A DNA stretch of 64,000 nt from Nocardioides sp. SR21 (GCF_022761125.1 NZ_JAKWJR010000014.1:62001-126000), one strand, 5' to 3'. Positions 14,635 through 24,141 are shown, numbered from the stretch's first letter. Numbers and translations: made by a program. The notes: a model not told the origin generated them from the sequence alone.

Positions 14635-16800
14635 ATGGCGCGGGTGACCCCAGGACTCTGGCGCAACCGCGGCGAGCGAGCCTCCGTCTGGCCCGGGCGG
14701 AACTGGCCCCTGGGGTCGACGTGGTCGGCCGAGGCGACGAACTTCGCCGTCCACGCGCCCAGCGCCACCGCGGCGTGGGTCTGCCTGTACGACGACGAGG
14801 GCGTCGAGCAGCGGCACCGGCTCACCGAGCAGACCCTCGGGATCTGGCACGGCGCCATCCCCGGCGTCGCCCCCGGCACTCGCTACGGCTACCGGGTCGC
14901 CGGCCCGTGGGACCCCGAGCAGGGCTTCCGCTTCAACGTGAACAAGCTGCTCCTCGACCCGTTCGCCAAGGCGGTCAGCGGCGACGTGACCGTCGACCCC
15001 GCGATCTTCGGGTACCGGTTCGACGACCCCGCCCACATGAACACCGACGACTCGGCGCCGTACGTCCCGCGCAGCGTGGTCGTCGGGGACGACGACTTCG
15101 ACTGGGGCGACGACGCACCGCTGCGGCACCGCTGGCGCGACACCGCGATCTACGAGGTGCACGTCAAGGGCATGACGGCGCTGCACGACCGGGTGCCCGA
15201 GGAGCTTCGCGGCACGTACGCCGGCCTCGGGACCCCCGCTGTCGTCGACTACCTCAAGGACCTCGGCATCACCGCGGTCGAGCTGCTGCCGATCCACCAG
15301 TTCACCAGCGAGCCCGCCCTGGTCGAGCGCGGGCTGGTGAACTACTGGGGGTACAACTCGCTCGGGTTCTTCGCGCCCCACAACGCCTACGCCGCCACCG
15401 GGGACCGCGGCCAGCAGGTCGCCGAGTTCAAGGCGATGGTGAAGGCGTTCCACGAGGCCGGCATCGAGGTGATCCTCGACGTCGTCTTCAACCACACCGC
15501 CGAGGCCGGGGCGCTGGGGCCGACGCTGTCGTTCCGCGGCCTCGACGACCGCGGCTTCTACTGCCGCGTCAGCGACGGCGATCCCGCGACGGACTTCGAC
15601 GACACGTACTGGGACGTCACCGGCTGCGGCAACACCGTCGACGCCTCGGACCCGTTCGTGCTGCGGCTGATCCTCGACTCGCTGCGGTACTGGGTCACCG
15701 AGATGCACGTCGACGGCTTCCGCTTCGACCTGATGTCCGCGCTCACCCGCGTGCAGCACAGCGTCGACATGGCCTGTCCCCTGCTGACCGCGATCGGTCA
15801 GGACCCGGTCCTGCGGCACGTGAAGCTGATCGCGGAGCCCTGGGACGCCTCGATGGACGGCTACCGCGTCGGCGAGTTCCCGCCGCCGTGGGTCGAGTGG
15901 AACGACCAGTACCGCGACGAGATCCGGGACTTCTGGCGCAACCACTCCAGCGGCATCCGTACCGTCGCCACCCGGTTGGCGGGCTCGTCGGACCTCTATC
16001 TCGACGACGGGCGCTCGCCGTACGCCTCGATCAACTTCGTCACCGCCCACGACGGGTTCACCGTGCGCGACCTGGTCACCTACGAGCACAAGCGCAACGA
16101 GGCCAACGGCGAGGACAACCGCGACGGCACCGACAACAACCGCTCCTGGAACCACGGCGTCGAGGGCGAGACCGACGACAAGGAGGTCGTGGCGGTACGC
16201 CGGCGGCAGGCGGCGAACATGATGGCGACGCTGTGCCTCTCGAACGGCGTCCCGATGATCACCGCGGGCGACGAGCGCGGCCGGACCCAGGGTGGCAGCA
16301 ACAACGCCTACGCCCAGGACAACGAGACGTCGTGGATCGACTGGCGGCCCGACGACGCGTGGCTCGACGTCTACGAGGTCACCAAGGCCGCGCTGCGGCT
16401 GCGTCGCGAGCACCCGGCGCTGCGGCAGCGGCACTGGTTCGAGGGCCGCCCGACGATCCGGGGCGGCCCGAAGGACCTGGCCTGGCTGCATCCCTCAGGA
16501 CGCGAGATGGCCAACGAGGACTGGTACGACGCCAACCTCCGCGCGGTCGGGATGTTCGTCTCCGGCGCCCCGCTGCGCTCCCCCGGCCCGCGCGGCGAGC
16601 AGCTGGTGGACAGCTCCTTCGTCCTCTGGTTCAACTCCGACCCCGAGCCGCTGCGCATCACGCTGCCCGAGAACGACTGGGTGCACTCCGGCGAGATCGT
16701 GCTCTCCACCGAGGACGACCTGCCCGTCGGCAGCCCGGTCGAGGCCGGCGACCGGCTCACCCTCGGCCCGCGCACGGTGGTCGTGATCCGCGAGGACTGA
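14635..16800 (+). CDS. glgX: glycogen debranching enzyme GlgX
   Basis: Hydrolyses alpha-1,6 branches of glycogen limit dextrins left by phosphorylase (GH13_11). The 721-residue protein has an N-terminal CBM48 domain (about residues 20-120) and the TIM-barrel. Nucleophile D365 lies in GFRFDLMSAL, acid/base E401 in LIAEPWDASM and the third Asp in FVTAHDGFTVRDLV. EDNRDGTDNNRSWNHGVEGE is the typical GlgX loop. ATG 14635 gives a few extra residues; GTG 14644 is an alternative start. A CATTGT...ACAATG dyad (14613-14637) spans the start region. The gene stands apart from the glgE operon but belongs to the same pathway. Confidence 0.96.
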   Translation: MARVTPGLWRNRGERASVWPGRNWPLGSTWSAEATNFAVHAPSATAAWVCLYDDEGVEQRHRLTEQTLGIWHGAIPGVAPGTRYGYRVAGPWDPEQGFRFNVNKLLLDPFAKAVSGDVTVDPAIFGYRFDDPAHMNTDDSAPYVPRSVVVGDDDFDWGDDAPLRHRWRDTAIYEVHVKGMTALHDRVPEELRGTYAGLGTPAVVDYLKDLGITAVELLPIHQFTSEPALVERGLVNYWGYNSLGFFAPHNAYAATGDRGQQVAEFKAMVKAFHEAGIEVILDVVFNHTAEAGALGPTLSFRGLDDRGFYCRVSDGDPATDFDDTYWDVTGCGNTVDASDPFVLRLILDSLRYWVTEMHVDGFRFDLMSALTRVQHSVDMACPLLTAIGQDPVLRHVKLIAEPWDASMDGYRVGEFPPPWVEWNDQYRDEIRDFWRNHSSGIRTVATRLAGSSDLYLDDGRSPYASINFVTAHDGFTVRDLVTYEHKRNEANGEDNRDGTDNNRSWNHGVEGETDDKEVVAVRRRQAANMMATLCLSNGVPMITAGDERGRTQGGSNNAYAQDNETSWIDWRPDDAWLDVYEVTKAALRLRREHPALRQRHWFEGRPTIRGGPKDLAWLHPSGREMANEDWYDANLRAVGMFVSGAPLRSPGPRGEQLVDSSFVLWFNSDPEPLRITLPENDWVHSGEIVLSTEDDLPVGSPVEAGDRLTLGPRTVVVIRED

Positions 16801-16809
16801 GCAGGGACG

Positions 16810-16829
16810 CGTCAGCGGATCCGCTGACG
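16810..16829 (+). terminator. palindromic hairpin after glgX
   Basis: A perfect 20-base palindrome, centre GGATCC, begins 10 bases past the glgX stop codon. As RNA it would form a tight stem with a minimal loop and is the likely end of the glgX transcript. Confidence 0.6.
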
Positions 16830-16885
16830 GTGGTCGAGCGAGCCGCGCGACCGAGGAACGACGTCGCGACCGGCGTGTCGAGACC
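16829..16885. repeat. dispersed intergenic repeat, copy 1
   Basis: Begins GGTGGTCGAG and ends GTGTCGAGACC. This is the inverse orientation of the GGTCTCGA...CTCGACCACC element seen at 27643-27742, with remnants at 39164-39198 and 61473-61530. It lies between the convergent ends of glgX and the next gene. Confidence 0.6.
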
Positions 16886-16909
16886 GGTCTGACCTCACCA
16901 GCAAGGCGA

Positions 16910-16941
16910 GTCGGCGCAGCCCTCGAAAGGACTGCGCCGAC
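16910..16941 (-). terminator. hairpin terminator after secreted protein gene
   Basis: GTCGGCGCAG and CTGCGCCGAC (16910-16919, 16932-16941) form a perfect 10-bp stem with a 12-base loop, 20 bases past the stop codon of the minus-strand secreted protein gene. Confidence 0.7.
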
Positions 16942-16960
16942 CCCACCACGGCTGACCGAA

Positions 16961-17932
16961 TCAGCCCACCCTCACCGTCTTCGGCTTCGATGCGGAAGCC
17001 TGGACGGTGCCGGATCCCTGGTACTTCGCGACCAGCTTGTGCGGCCCCGCTGCGAGCCTGCCGAGCGCGATCGAGATCCGGCCGCGGTCGTCCTCCTCGA
17101 GGTGGGCGGAGGCGATCACCTTGCCCTTGTCGAGGACGACGACCTTGCCGAGCGGCGTGCGGTCGGCCCGGACGACGACCGTCGCCCGCGCCGGCTTGCC
17201 CGCCTTCGCGACGTACGTCGCCGTCGTGGTCGAACCGACCTTGCCGTCCTGGCCGCCCGGCCCGGACTTGGCGGCGAACAGCCCGACGTACGGGGTCACG
17301 TAGTACTTGTCGCCGCCGTGACCGCCGACGGTGAAGCCGACCTGGAAGTGGTCGCCGGCCTGGTCGATCGGGCACGGCGCCGTACCGTCTCGCCGGTCCT
17401 GGCACTCCGGCTGCTGGGTCGCCGGCCCCTTGAGCTCGCGGGTCGCGCGGACCGGGAACTGGAACTCCAGGATGTCGCCCTGCCGCAGCACGAACGGCGA
17501 GTAGTCGGCGTTGCCGATCAGGATGCCGCCGTTGACGCCGTTGTCGAACGCGAGAGGACCGGTGCCGAGGTCCTGGTCCTCACCGGCCTCGGTGAGGTCC
17601 CACCGCACGTCCTCGTCGACGAACTCGATGCCGCGCGGCACCAGGATCTCCGGCAGGACGGAGACCTTCCCGCTGCACGGCAGGCTGATCAGCCCGATGT
17701 AGCCGCGCAGGTAGAACTTCTCGCCGATCGTCGGCACCTCGCCGTCGGGCGAGAGCCAGCCGACGTTCGCGCTGACGCCGGTGCTCGGCAACCCGGTGAT
17801 GCAGTCGACGACGGTGTCCGCGTCGGACTTGCCGTCCTGCCACTCGCCTGCGGCGTGTGCGGGCGAGGACGGGGCGAGCAGGCCGAGCAGCGCGACGGTG
17901 GTCGCGAGCAGGGCCAGGAGGGGCTTCTTCAT
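16961..17932 (-). CDS. secreted protein with C-terminal Ig-like domain, unknown function
   Basis: A 323-residue exported protein. The signal peptide is MKKPLLALLATTVALLGLLA with probable cleavage after AHA. The mature region has four Cys residues (VDCITG, SLPCSG, PECQDRR, APCPID) and looks all-beta. The last 80 residues, from ATVVVRADRTPLGKVVVLD to the end, are an Ig-like repeat of the type found in bacterial surface proteins (KGKVIASAHLEEDD, AAGPHKLVAKYQGSG). I do not recognise the N-terminal domain. It is monocistronic, with an AGGAAGACAGAG leader and its own terminator. Confidence 0.75.
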   Translation of the reverse strand: MKKPLLALLATTVALLGLLAPSSPAHAAGEWQDGKSDADTVVDCITGLPSTGVSANVGWLSPDGEVPTIGEKFYLRGYIGLISLPCSGKVSVLPEILVPRGIEFVDEDVRWDLTEAGEDQDLGTGPLAFDNGVNGGILIGNADYSPFVLRQGDILEFQFPVRATRELKGPATQQPECQDRRDGTAPCPIDQAGDHFQVGFTVGGHGGDKYYVTPYVGLFAAKSGPGGQDGKVGSTTTATYVAKAGKPARATVVVRADRTPLGKVVVLDKGKVIASAHLEEDDRGRISIALGRLAAGPHKLVAKYQGSGTVQASASKPKTVRVG

Positions 17933-17980
17933 CTCTGTCTTCCTCTACTGGTGGGGCGGGATGGTGTCGTGTTGGCCATG

Positions 17981-18030
17981 CGGGGCCAGTCAGGGTCAGT
18001 CGGGGTCAGTCGGGGCCAGTCGTGCTCAGT
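17981..18030. repeat. five-copy 10-bp tandem repeat
   Basis: Five consecutive 10-base units, each ending CAGT and close to CGGGGTCAGT, fill the gap between two minus-strand genes; the last unit overlaps the stop codon of the GNAT gene. The period is exact with no indels. It looks like slippage expansion of a short motif. Confidence 0.85.
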
Positions 18031-18550
18031 CGCGGTCGAGCGCCGGCAGGTCGGGGAGGGCGATCCACTCGGACCAGGTCAGGTCTCGCCCGACGTAGCG
18101 CGGCTGCTCGAGCGGCCACGCGGAGGCGATCCACCGCGGCACCAGCTCGTCGAGCGCTGCCTCGACCTCGGTGCCGACGAGGCTGTCGACGACCCACCAC
18201 GAGACCTCGGCGTCGGCGCCGGGCTTCTCGGGCGGGTCCACGTAGACGCACCCGAGCAGGGCGGACTCGTCGGCGTCGAACAGCGCGTAGTTGAACGACT
18301 CGTGCGCCTCGATCTCGGCCTCGTGCCGCGCGAGGTCGACCCGGTCCTGCTCGTGGGTCATGCCGGCCGGGGGCCACCCCCAGGCGGCGCCGTAGATCGA
18401 CCAGAGCCGGTCACGGGAGCCCATGACAGCGGGCAGGTCGAGGTCGACGTCGGACGCCCGGATCGGGCGCAGGTGGTGGCCCGTGGGCAGGTCGACCCTG
18501 GTCGGGTGCTGCCAGCCGGCCGGCAGCCAGGTCTCGGTGCGGATCTCCAT
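18026..18550 (-). CDS. GNAT-family N-acetyltransferase
   Basis: About 174 residues. The fold signs are an N-terminal strand LRPIRASDVDLDL, a central region around YALFDADESALLGCVYV, where the acceptor strand precedes the acetyl-CoA loop, and the acidic strand AEVSWWVVDSLVGTEVEAAL. The canonical Q/RxxGxG loop is degenerate, so acetyl-CoA use is likely but unproven. ATG 18550 was chosen over GTG 18559, with GAGGGTGG in front. Substrate unknown. Confidence 0.72.
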   Translation of the reverse strand: MEIRTETWLPAGWQHPTRVDLPTGHHLRPIRASDVDLDLPAVMGSRDRLWSIYGAAWGWPPAGMTHEQDRVDLARHEAEIEAHESFNYALFDADESALLGCVYVDPPEKPGADAEVSWWVVDSLVGTEVEAALDELVPRWIASAWPLEQPRYVGRDLTWSEWIALPDLPALDRD

Positions 18551-18581
18551 GGCCACCACCCTCGGCGGCGGCCCTTGCGGA

Positions 18582-21455
18582 TCACCTGTCGTTCGCTTGT
18601 AGCCCCTGCGCGTAGGCCGCGACCTCGGTCACCGTGAGCCGTCGGCCCTCGTCGACCGCCGCCGCGAACTCCGTCTCGCCGAGCGCGGTCGCGGCGACCC
18701 CCAGCGCCTCCGCGAGCAGCGTCTCGTCCGGCTTGTAGTAGCCGTAGACGTTGGCCCCCACCGACTCACGCAGCCGCGTGGACGCGCCGTGCAGGACGCC
18801 GATCCGGTCGTGCCGTCCGGCCTGGGACTCGACGACCGCGAGCGCCTCGAGGAAGTACGCCAGGTTGGCCAGGTCGCCGGTCTGGAGGCTCAGCGCGATC
18901 CCCTCCTCCAGCTGGCGGCGAGCGCGATCGGTGTCGCCGGTGGCGATGGCGATCTGGGCCGCGGTGAAGAGCGCGATGTAGACCGCGAGCGGATCGTGCC
19001 TGCTCCGCCCGGCCTCCAACCCGAGGGTCAGGAGGGCGTCGGCTCGCTCCGGGGCGCCGCGCAGCAGCGCGATCGTCGCCTGCCAGATGTGCGCGAGCGT
19101 CCACAGCCAGCCACCGCGGTCCCCGGTCTGCTCGCAGAGCGGGATCGTGGCGTCCATGGCCCGCTCCGCGGCCTCGAGATCGCCCTCGGCGAGGGCGATC
19201 AGGCCGACCCCGGCGACGCAGTGCGACTGGCCGACCGGGTCGCCCGTCGCCGCGGCGAGTGCGGCCCCCTCGGCCCAGCACCGGGCCTCCTCGAGGTCGC
19301 CCTGCGCGAAGGTCATCGCACCGCGCGCCGCGAGCGCCCGGACCCGGACGTCGTCGGGAACGTCGCGCTCCAGCACCGCGGTCGTGATCCGCCTGCCCTC
19401 GACCAGGTGCCCGCGCAGCCACCAGAACAGCCAGAGGTCCCACGCCAGCCGGCCGGTGGACTCGGCATCGCCGTCGGCGAGACCGGACTCCAGGGCCGCG
19501 ACGTAGTTCGGGTGCTCGCGCTGGGTCAGGGCGAGGGCCTCGATGGTGCCCTCGCCCCGGTAGTGCGGCTCGGTCGCCGCCGCCAGCGCCCGGAAGTAGG
19601 CCCGGTGGCCGGCCCGCACCGCGAGCGCCTCGTCACCGACGAGCCGGCCGGCGGCGTACTGCAGGATCGGCTCGAGCATCCGGAACCGGGGCGTGGCATC
19701 CGTCGTGCCGTCCGGGACGACGAGCGAGTGCTCGACCAGCGAGTCGAGGAGCGACAGGGCGTCGGCCTGGTCGGCCACCGCCTCCGCCGCGTCCAGGCTG
19801 AAGCCGCCCGCGAACACCGACAGCCTCCGGAAGAGCTGCTGCTCCTCGGGCCCGAGGAGGTCGTGGCTCCAGTCGATCGCCGCCCGCATCGTGCGCTGGC
19901 GGGCCGGCAGGTCGCGGGCGCTCGACGTCGCCATCATCTCGTCGAGGCGGGGCAGCATCGCGACCGGCGGCAGCAGCCGGACGCGGGCCGCCGCCAGCTC
20001 GAGCGCCAGCGGGATGCCCGCGAGCCGGCGGCAGATCGCGCCCACCGCGACGGCGTTCGACGCGTCCAGCACGAAGCCGGGCGAGGCCGCTTCGGCGCGC
20101 TCGACGAACAGCGCCACGGCAGCGGACGACTCGATCTCCTCCGGGGCAGCGGCGTCCGGGTCGGGCAGCGGCAGCGGCGTCACCTGGTACTGGATCTCGC
20201 CGCGCACCCGCAAGGGGGCGCGGCTGGTCACGAGCAGGGTGAGGCCGGGGCAGGAGGCCACCAGGCGGCTCACCTGGCCGGCCGCCTCCAGGAGGTGCTC
20301 GTGGTTGTCCAGCACGACCAGCACCTCGCGGTTGCGCAGGTGCTCGGCGACGGTCGCCACCGGGTCGGTCCCGTCGACGGCCGGCAGCCCGGTCGCGCGC
20401 CCGATCTCCGGCAGCACGGTCGCCGGGTCCGTCAGCGGCGCCAGGGAGATCATCGCGACGCCGTCGCGGTACGCCGGGGCCGCGGCCGTCGCCACGGCAT
20501 GGGCCAGCCGGGTCTTGCCGACGCCGCCGACCCCGGTGAGGGTGACGATCCGCTGCGCGCTGCCGTCGAGCAGCGAGCGCACGTAGGCGACCTGGTCGTC
20601 GCGGCCGACCAGGGCGCCGGCAGGCGGGACGATGTCCCTCCGCAGGTCCGCCCGCGGGTCCGCTCGTACGCCGGCCCGTACGTCCGTCGGGACGTCCGCG
20701 GGCCGCACCTCGTCGAGCAGGGTCGGGTCCTGCTCGAGGATGCGCTGGTAGAGCCGCTGGAGCTCCGGCCCCGGGTCGAGGCCGAGCTCCTCGACGAGCA
20801 CCGCGCGCACGTCGGCGAAGACGGCGAGCGCGTCGGCCTGGTTGCCGGCGCGGTACAGCGCCAGCATCTGACGCAGCCGCAGCGGCTCGCGCAACGGGTG
20901 CTCCGCCACCAGGGGTGCGAGCTCCGAGAGCACCCGGTCGTGCCGGCCCAGCGCCAGGTCGAGGTCGGCGGCGAGCTCATGGCCCGCGAGGCGCTGACCG
21001 GCGAGCCGGGCGGCCTCGGCCTGCGCGAAGGGCTGCTGGATCTCGGCGTACGCCTCGCCCCGCCACAGGTCGAGCGCGTCCCCGACGTGCTGCCGCGCGA
21101 GCTCGAGGTCGCCGGCGGCGCGGTCCGAGCGGGCCCGGCCGAGCAGCGCGGTGAAGCGGACGGCGTCGATCGCGTCAGCGGGGACGTCGAGCCGGTAGCC
21201 CGGTGGCACCGTCACGATCTCCAGCCCGTCGACCACCTTCAGCCGGCCACGCAGCCGGGAGATGATCGCGTGCAGGTTCGCGGTCGTGGCACCGCGGGCA
21301 CCGTCGCCCCACACCCGCTCGTACATCGCGTCGGTCGAGACGACCCGCCCGACGTCGACGATCAGGGCCGCCAGCACCTCACGGTGCCGCGGCGAACCGA
21401 TCTCGACGGGACCGTCCGCCCCGTCCACCTCGAGCGGCCCGAGAACTCTGATCAC
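18582..21455 (-). CDS. SARP/AfsR-type regulator: OmpR helix-turn-helix, BTAD, NB-ARC, TPR
   Basis: A large cytosolic transcription regulator of about 957 residues. It begins with VIRVLGPLEVDGADGPVEIG and an OmpR-type winged helix to about residue 90, then the bacterial transcriptional activation domain to about 240. The NTPase module has the P-loop LTGVGGVGKTRLA near residue 310, VVLDNHEHLL (Walker B) and AGIPLALELAAARV (GxPLAL). The C-terminal 350 residues are helical TPR-like repeats. Such proteins activate nearby secondary-metabolite or metabolic genes after nucleotide binding. GTG 21455 is preferred: TAGGGT lies 7 bases before it. No biosynthetic cluster is present; neighbours are glycogen genes, so its target is unclear. 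Confidence 0.9.
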   Translation of the reverse strand: MIRVLGPLEVDGADGPVEIGSPRHREVLAALIVDVGRVVSTDAMYERVWGDGARGATTANLHAIISRLRGRLKVVDGLEIVTVPPGYRLDVPADAIDAVRFTALLGRARSDRAAGDLELARQHVGDALDLWRGEAYAEIQQPFAQAEAARLAGQRLAGHELAADLDLALGRHDRVLSELAPLVAEHPLREPLRLRQMLALYRAGNQADALAVFADVRAVLVEELGLDPGPELQRLYQRILEQDPTLLDEVRPADVPTDVRAGVRADPRADLRRDIVPPAGALVGRDDQVAYVRSLLDGSAQRIVTLTGVGGVGKTRLAHAVATAAAPAYRDGVAMISLAPLTDPATVLPEIGRATGLPAVDGTDPVATVAEHLRNREVLVVLDNHEHLLEAAGQVSRLVASCPGLTLLVTSRAPLRVRGEIQYQVTPLPLPDPDAAAPEEIESSAAVALFVERAEAASPGFVLDASNAVAVGAICRRLAGIPLALELAAARVRLLPPVAMLPRLDEMMATSSARDLPARQRTMRAAIDWSHDLLGPEEQQLFRRLSVFAGGFSLDAAEAVADQADALSLLDSLVEHSLVVPDGTTDATPRFRMLEPILQYAAGRLVGDEALAVRAGHRAYFRALAAATEPHYRGEGTIEALALTQREHPNYVAALESGLADGDAESTGRLAWDLWLFWWLRGHLVEGRRITTAVLERDVPDDVRVRALAARGAMTFAQGDLEEARCWAEGAALAAATGDPVGQSHCVAGVGLIALAEGDLEAAERAMDATIPLCEQTGDRGGWLWTLAHIWQATIALLRGAPERADALLTLGLEAGRSRHDPLAVYIALFTAAQIAIATGDTDRARRQLEEGIALSLQTGDLANLAYFLEALAVVESQAGRHDRIGVLHGASTRLRESVGANVYGYYKPDETLLAEALGVAATALGETEFAAAVDEGRRLTVTEVAAYAQGLQANDR

Positions 21456-21519
21456 GGAGCACACCCTAGGGAGCAGCACGCACCCCCGCGCGCGAATCGC
21501 ACGACGCGCCAGCGCGCGG

Positions 21520-24105
21520 CTACGGCAGGGCGACGACCCCGAGCTCGGCGGTGGAGGCCAGCAGGTTGTTCCGCGGGACCACGCGCACGGTGTAGCCGAA
21601 CGAGCCGGAGTGGTCGAGGACCACGTCGCCGTCGAAGCGGTAGCGGCCCCCGTCGTACGTCTCGACGACGCGCAGCGAGTCGACGGTGGTCTCGGTGAGC
21701 TCGTCCTCGCCGTTGCTGCGACCGTGGACCAGCTGGACGTCGACGTCGTCGGGCGACAGCTCGCCGAGAGCGATGAAGGCGCGCACGCTCATCTGGTCGC
21801 CGACCTCGGGGGCGTCGCTGACGCCGCTGCTCTCGACGTGCTCGACGCGTACGCCGGACCAGCCGCCCTTGACCTTCTTCTTCCAGGCGGCCAGCTCGGC
21901 GGCGCCCGCGTAGTCGGAGTTCAGCGCCCGCGCGGTCAGCGCGGCCGGCGTGTAGAGCTGGCGCACGTAGTCGCGCACCATCCGGGTCGCGAGCACCTTC
22001 GGGCCGAGCGACTTCAGCGTGTGCCGGGTCATCTCGATCCAGCGGGTCGGCACGCCCTCGGCGTCGAGGTCGTAGAACCGCGGCGCGACCTCGTTCTCGA
22101 TGAGGTCGTAGAGCGCGTCGGCCTCGAGGTCGTCACGGTGGTCGACGTCCTCGACACCGTCGGCGGTCGGGATCGCCCAGCCGTTGTTGCCGTCGTACCA
22201 CTCGTCCCACCAGCCGTCGAGCACCGACAGGTTGAGCCCGCCGTTCAGCGCGGCCTTCATGCCCGAGGTGCCGCAGGCTTCGTACGGACGCAGCGGGTTG
22301 TTGAGCCACACGTCGCAGCCGGGGTACAGCGGCTGCGCCATCGCGATGTCGTAGTTCGGCAGGAACACGATGCGGTGCCGGATCTCCGGGTCGTCGGACA
22401 GGCGGACGATGTCCTGGATCAGCTTCTTGCCGCCGTCGTCGGCCGGGTGCGCCTTGCCGGCGATCACCAGCTGGATCGGCCGCTCGGGGTGCAGCAGCAG
22501 GCGCTTGAGCCGCGCGGGGTCGCGCATCATCAGCGTCAGGCGCTTGTACGACGCCGCCCGGCGCGCGAAGCCGATGGTGAGGACGTCGGGGTCGAGAGCG
22601 CTCTCGATCCAGCCGAGCTCGGCGCGCGCCGCGCCCCGCTTCTCCCACGAGCGGGCCAGCCGCTTGCGGGCGTCCTTGACCAGCCGCTCGCGCAGCTGCC
22701 GCTTGGTCGACCACATCTCGGCGCCCGGCACCTTGTCGGCGGCGGCCCAGAACGCGGTGGTGTCGTCGCCCTCGGGGTCGGCGCCCTGGCCGACGGCCAG
22801 CTCGACGACCTCACGCGCGACCCAGGTCGGCGCGTGCACGCCGTTGGTGATCGAGGTGATCGGGACCTCGGCCTCGTCGAACGCCGGCCACAGCCCGCGG
22901 AACATGCCACGACTGACGTGGCCGTGCAGCTGGGAGACGCCGTTCGCGCGCTGCGCGAGGCGGAAGCCCATCACCGCCATGTTGAAGACCGAGGCATCGC
23001 CGCTCTCGTAGTCCTCGGCGCCGAGCGCGAGCACCCGGTCGACCGGGACGCCCGGGGTCGGGCCGGCGTCGCCGAAGTACTGCTCGATCAGCGTGCGCGG
23101 GAACCGGTCGATGCCCGCGGGCACCGGGGTGTGGGTCGTGAAGACCGTCGAGCCGCGGCCGACCTCGAGCGCGGTGTCGAAGTCGAGCTTCGGGCCGCCC
23201 TCGGCGACGGTGAGCTCACGGATCCGCTCGAGGCCGAGGAAGCCCGCGTGGCCCTCGTTGGTGTGGAACACCTCGGGCGCCGCGTGGCCCGTGATCCGGC
23301 AGAACGCGCGGATCGCGCGGACGCCGCCGACGCCGAGCAGCAGCTCCTGGCGCAGCCGGTGCTCGCTGTTGCCGCCGTACAGCCGGTCGGTGATGTCGCG
23401 GTAGGTCTCCGGGTTGTTCTCGAGGTCGGTGTCGAGCATCAGCAGCGGCACCCGGCCGACGCTGGCGACGAAGATGCGCGCCTCGATGTCCGGGCCACCG
23501 GGGACGGCGATGCTGATCGTCGCGCGCTCGCCGTTCTCCTCACGGAGCAGCGAGATCGGCAGGCCGTCGGGGTCGAGGACGGGGTAGGACTCCTGCTGCC
23601 AGCCCTCACGCGACAGCGCCTGCTTGAAGTAGCCGTGCCGGTAGAGCAGGCCGACGCCGATGATCGGTACGCCGAGGTCGCTGGCGGCCTTCAGGTGGTC
23701 GCCGGCCAGGATGCCGAGGCCGCCGGAGTACTGCGGGAGCACCGCGGTGATGCCGAACTCCGGGGAGAAGTAGGCGATCGCGTTCGGGGTGTCCTCGCCC
23801 GCGGCCTGGCGGCGCTGCCACCAGCGCTCGCCGGTGAGGTAGCGCTCGAGGTCCGCGCGGGCGGCGCCGAGGCGCTCCAGGAACGCGGCGTCGGAGGCGA
23901 GCTCCTCGAGCCGGGACCGGCCCACGGCGCCGAGCAGCTTGACCGGGTCACGCCCCGTGGACTCCCACAGCGTGGGGTCGACATACTCGAAGACATCCTG
24001 GGCCGCGGAGTCCCAGGACCAGCGCAGGTTGCCGGCGAGATCGCCCAGCGCGGCGAGCGCCGGGGGCAGGACGGGACGGACGGTGAAGCGACGAATGGCA
24101 CGCAC
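21520..24105 (-). CDS. glgP: alpha-glucan (glycogen/maltodextrin) phosphorylase
   Basis: Releases glucose-1-phosphate from the non-reducing ends of alpha-1,4-glucan. It is a GT35 protein of 861 residues of the actinobacterial type, with an N-terminal DUF3417 region (ALGDLAGNLRWSWDSAAQDV). The pyridoxal phosphate site is K617 in ACGTSGMKAALNGG, and VFHTNEGHAGFLGLERIREL is conserved. Its GTG start lies 6 bases after a TACCGT -10 element, so the mRNA is probably leaderless. It is transcribed away from the glgE operon but functions with it: GlgP, GlgX and GlgE share the same polymer. Confidence 0.96.
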   Translation of the reverse strand: MRAIRRFTVRPVLPPALAALGDLAGNLRWSWDSAAQDVFEYVDPTLWESTGRDPVKLLGAVGRSRLEELASDAAFLERLGAARADLERYLTGERWWQRRQAAGEDTPNAIAYFSPEFGITAVLPQYSGGLGILAGDHLKAASDLGVPIIGVGLLYRHGYFKQALSREGWQQESYPVLDPDGLPISLLREENGERATISIAVPGGPDIEARIFVASVGRVPLLMLDTDLENNPETYRDITDRLYGGNSEHRLRQELLLGVGGVRAIRAFCRITGHAAPEVFHTNEGHAGFLGLERIRELTVAEGGPKLDFDTALEVGRGSTVFTTHTPVPAGIDRFPRTLIEQYFGDAGPTPGVPVDRVLALGAEDYESGDASVFNMAVMGFRLAQRANGVSQLHGHVSRGMFRGLWPAFDEAEVPITSITNGVHAPTWVAREVVELAVGQGADPEGDDTTAFWAAADKVPGAEMWSTKRQLRERLVKDARKRLARSWEKRGAARAELGWIESALDPDVLTIGFARRAASYKRLTLMMRDPARLKRLLLHPERPIQLVIAGKAHPADDGGKKLIQDIVRLSDDPEIRHRIVFLPNYDIAMAQPLYPGCDVWLNNPLRPYEACGTSGMKAALNGGLNLSVLDGWWDEWYDGNNGWAIPTADGVEDVDHRDDLEADALYDLIENEVAPRFYDLDAEGVPTRWIEMTRHTLKSLGPKVLATRMVRDYVRQLYTPAALTARALNSDYAGAAELAAWKKKVKGGWSGVRVEHVESSGVSDAPEVGDQMSVRAFIALGELSPDDVDVQLVHGRSNGEDELTETTVDSLRVVETYDGGRYRFDGDVVLDHSGSFGYTVRVVPRNNLLASTAELGVVALP

Positions 24106-24110
24106 AGCAG

Positions 24111-24141
24111 GACGGTACCGTCATTTTCTTGGAACGATCAA
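24111..24141 (-). promoter_or_regulatory. glgP promoter with overlapping palindrome
   Basis: On the minus strand TTGATC (24136-24141) and TACCGT (24112-24117) are 18 bp apart, with the glgP GTG 6 bases downstream. A perfect 12-bp palindrome GACGGTACCGTC (24111-24122) covers the -10 element, so a dimeric repressor could occlude it. The regulator is unknown. Confidence 0.6.

Noticed and set aside
16829..16885. Insertion-sequence end
   Set aside because: No transposase or target-site duplication is seen; it fits the dispersed repeat family better.
12288..16892. 1534-codon open frame on the plus strand
   Set aside because: It crosses antisense to a secreted protein and the hydratase and out of frame with glgX; arginine-rich, low-complexity translation typical of GC-rich shadow frames.
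18582..21455. Pathway-specific activator of an antibiotic cluster
   Set aside because: No polyketide, peptide synthetase or other biosynthetic genes occur in the window.
18789..21698. 969-codon open frame opposite the SARP gene
   Set aside because: The minus-strand frame has clear HTH, P-loop and TPR features; the plus frame has none.
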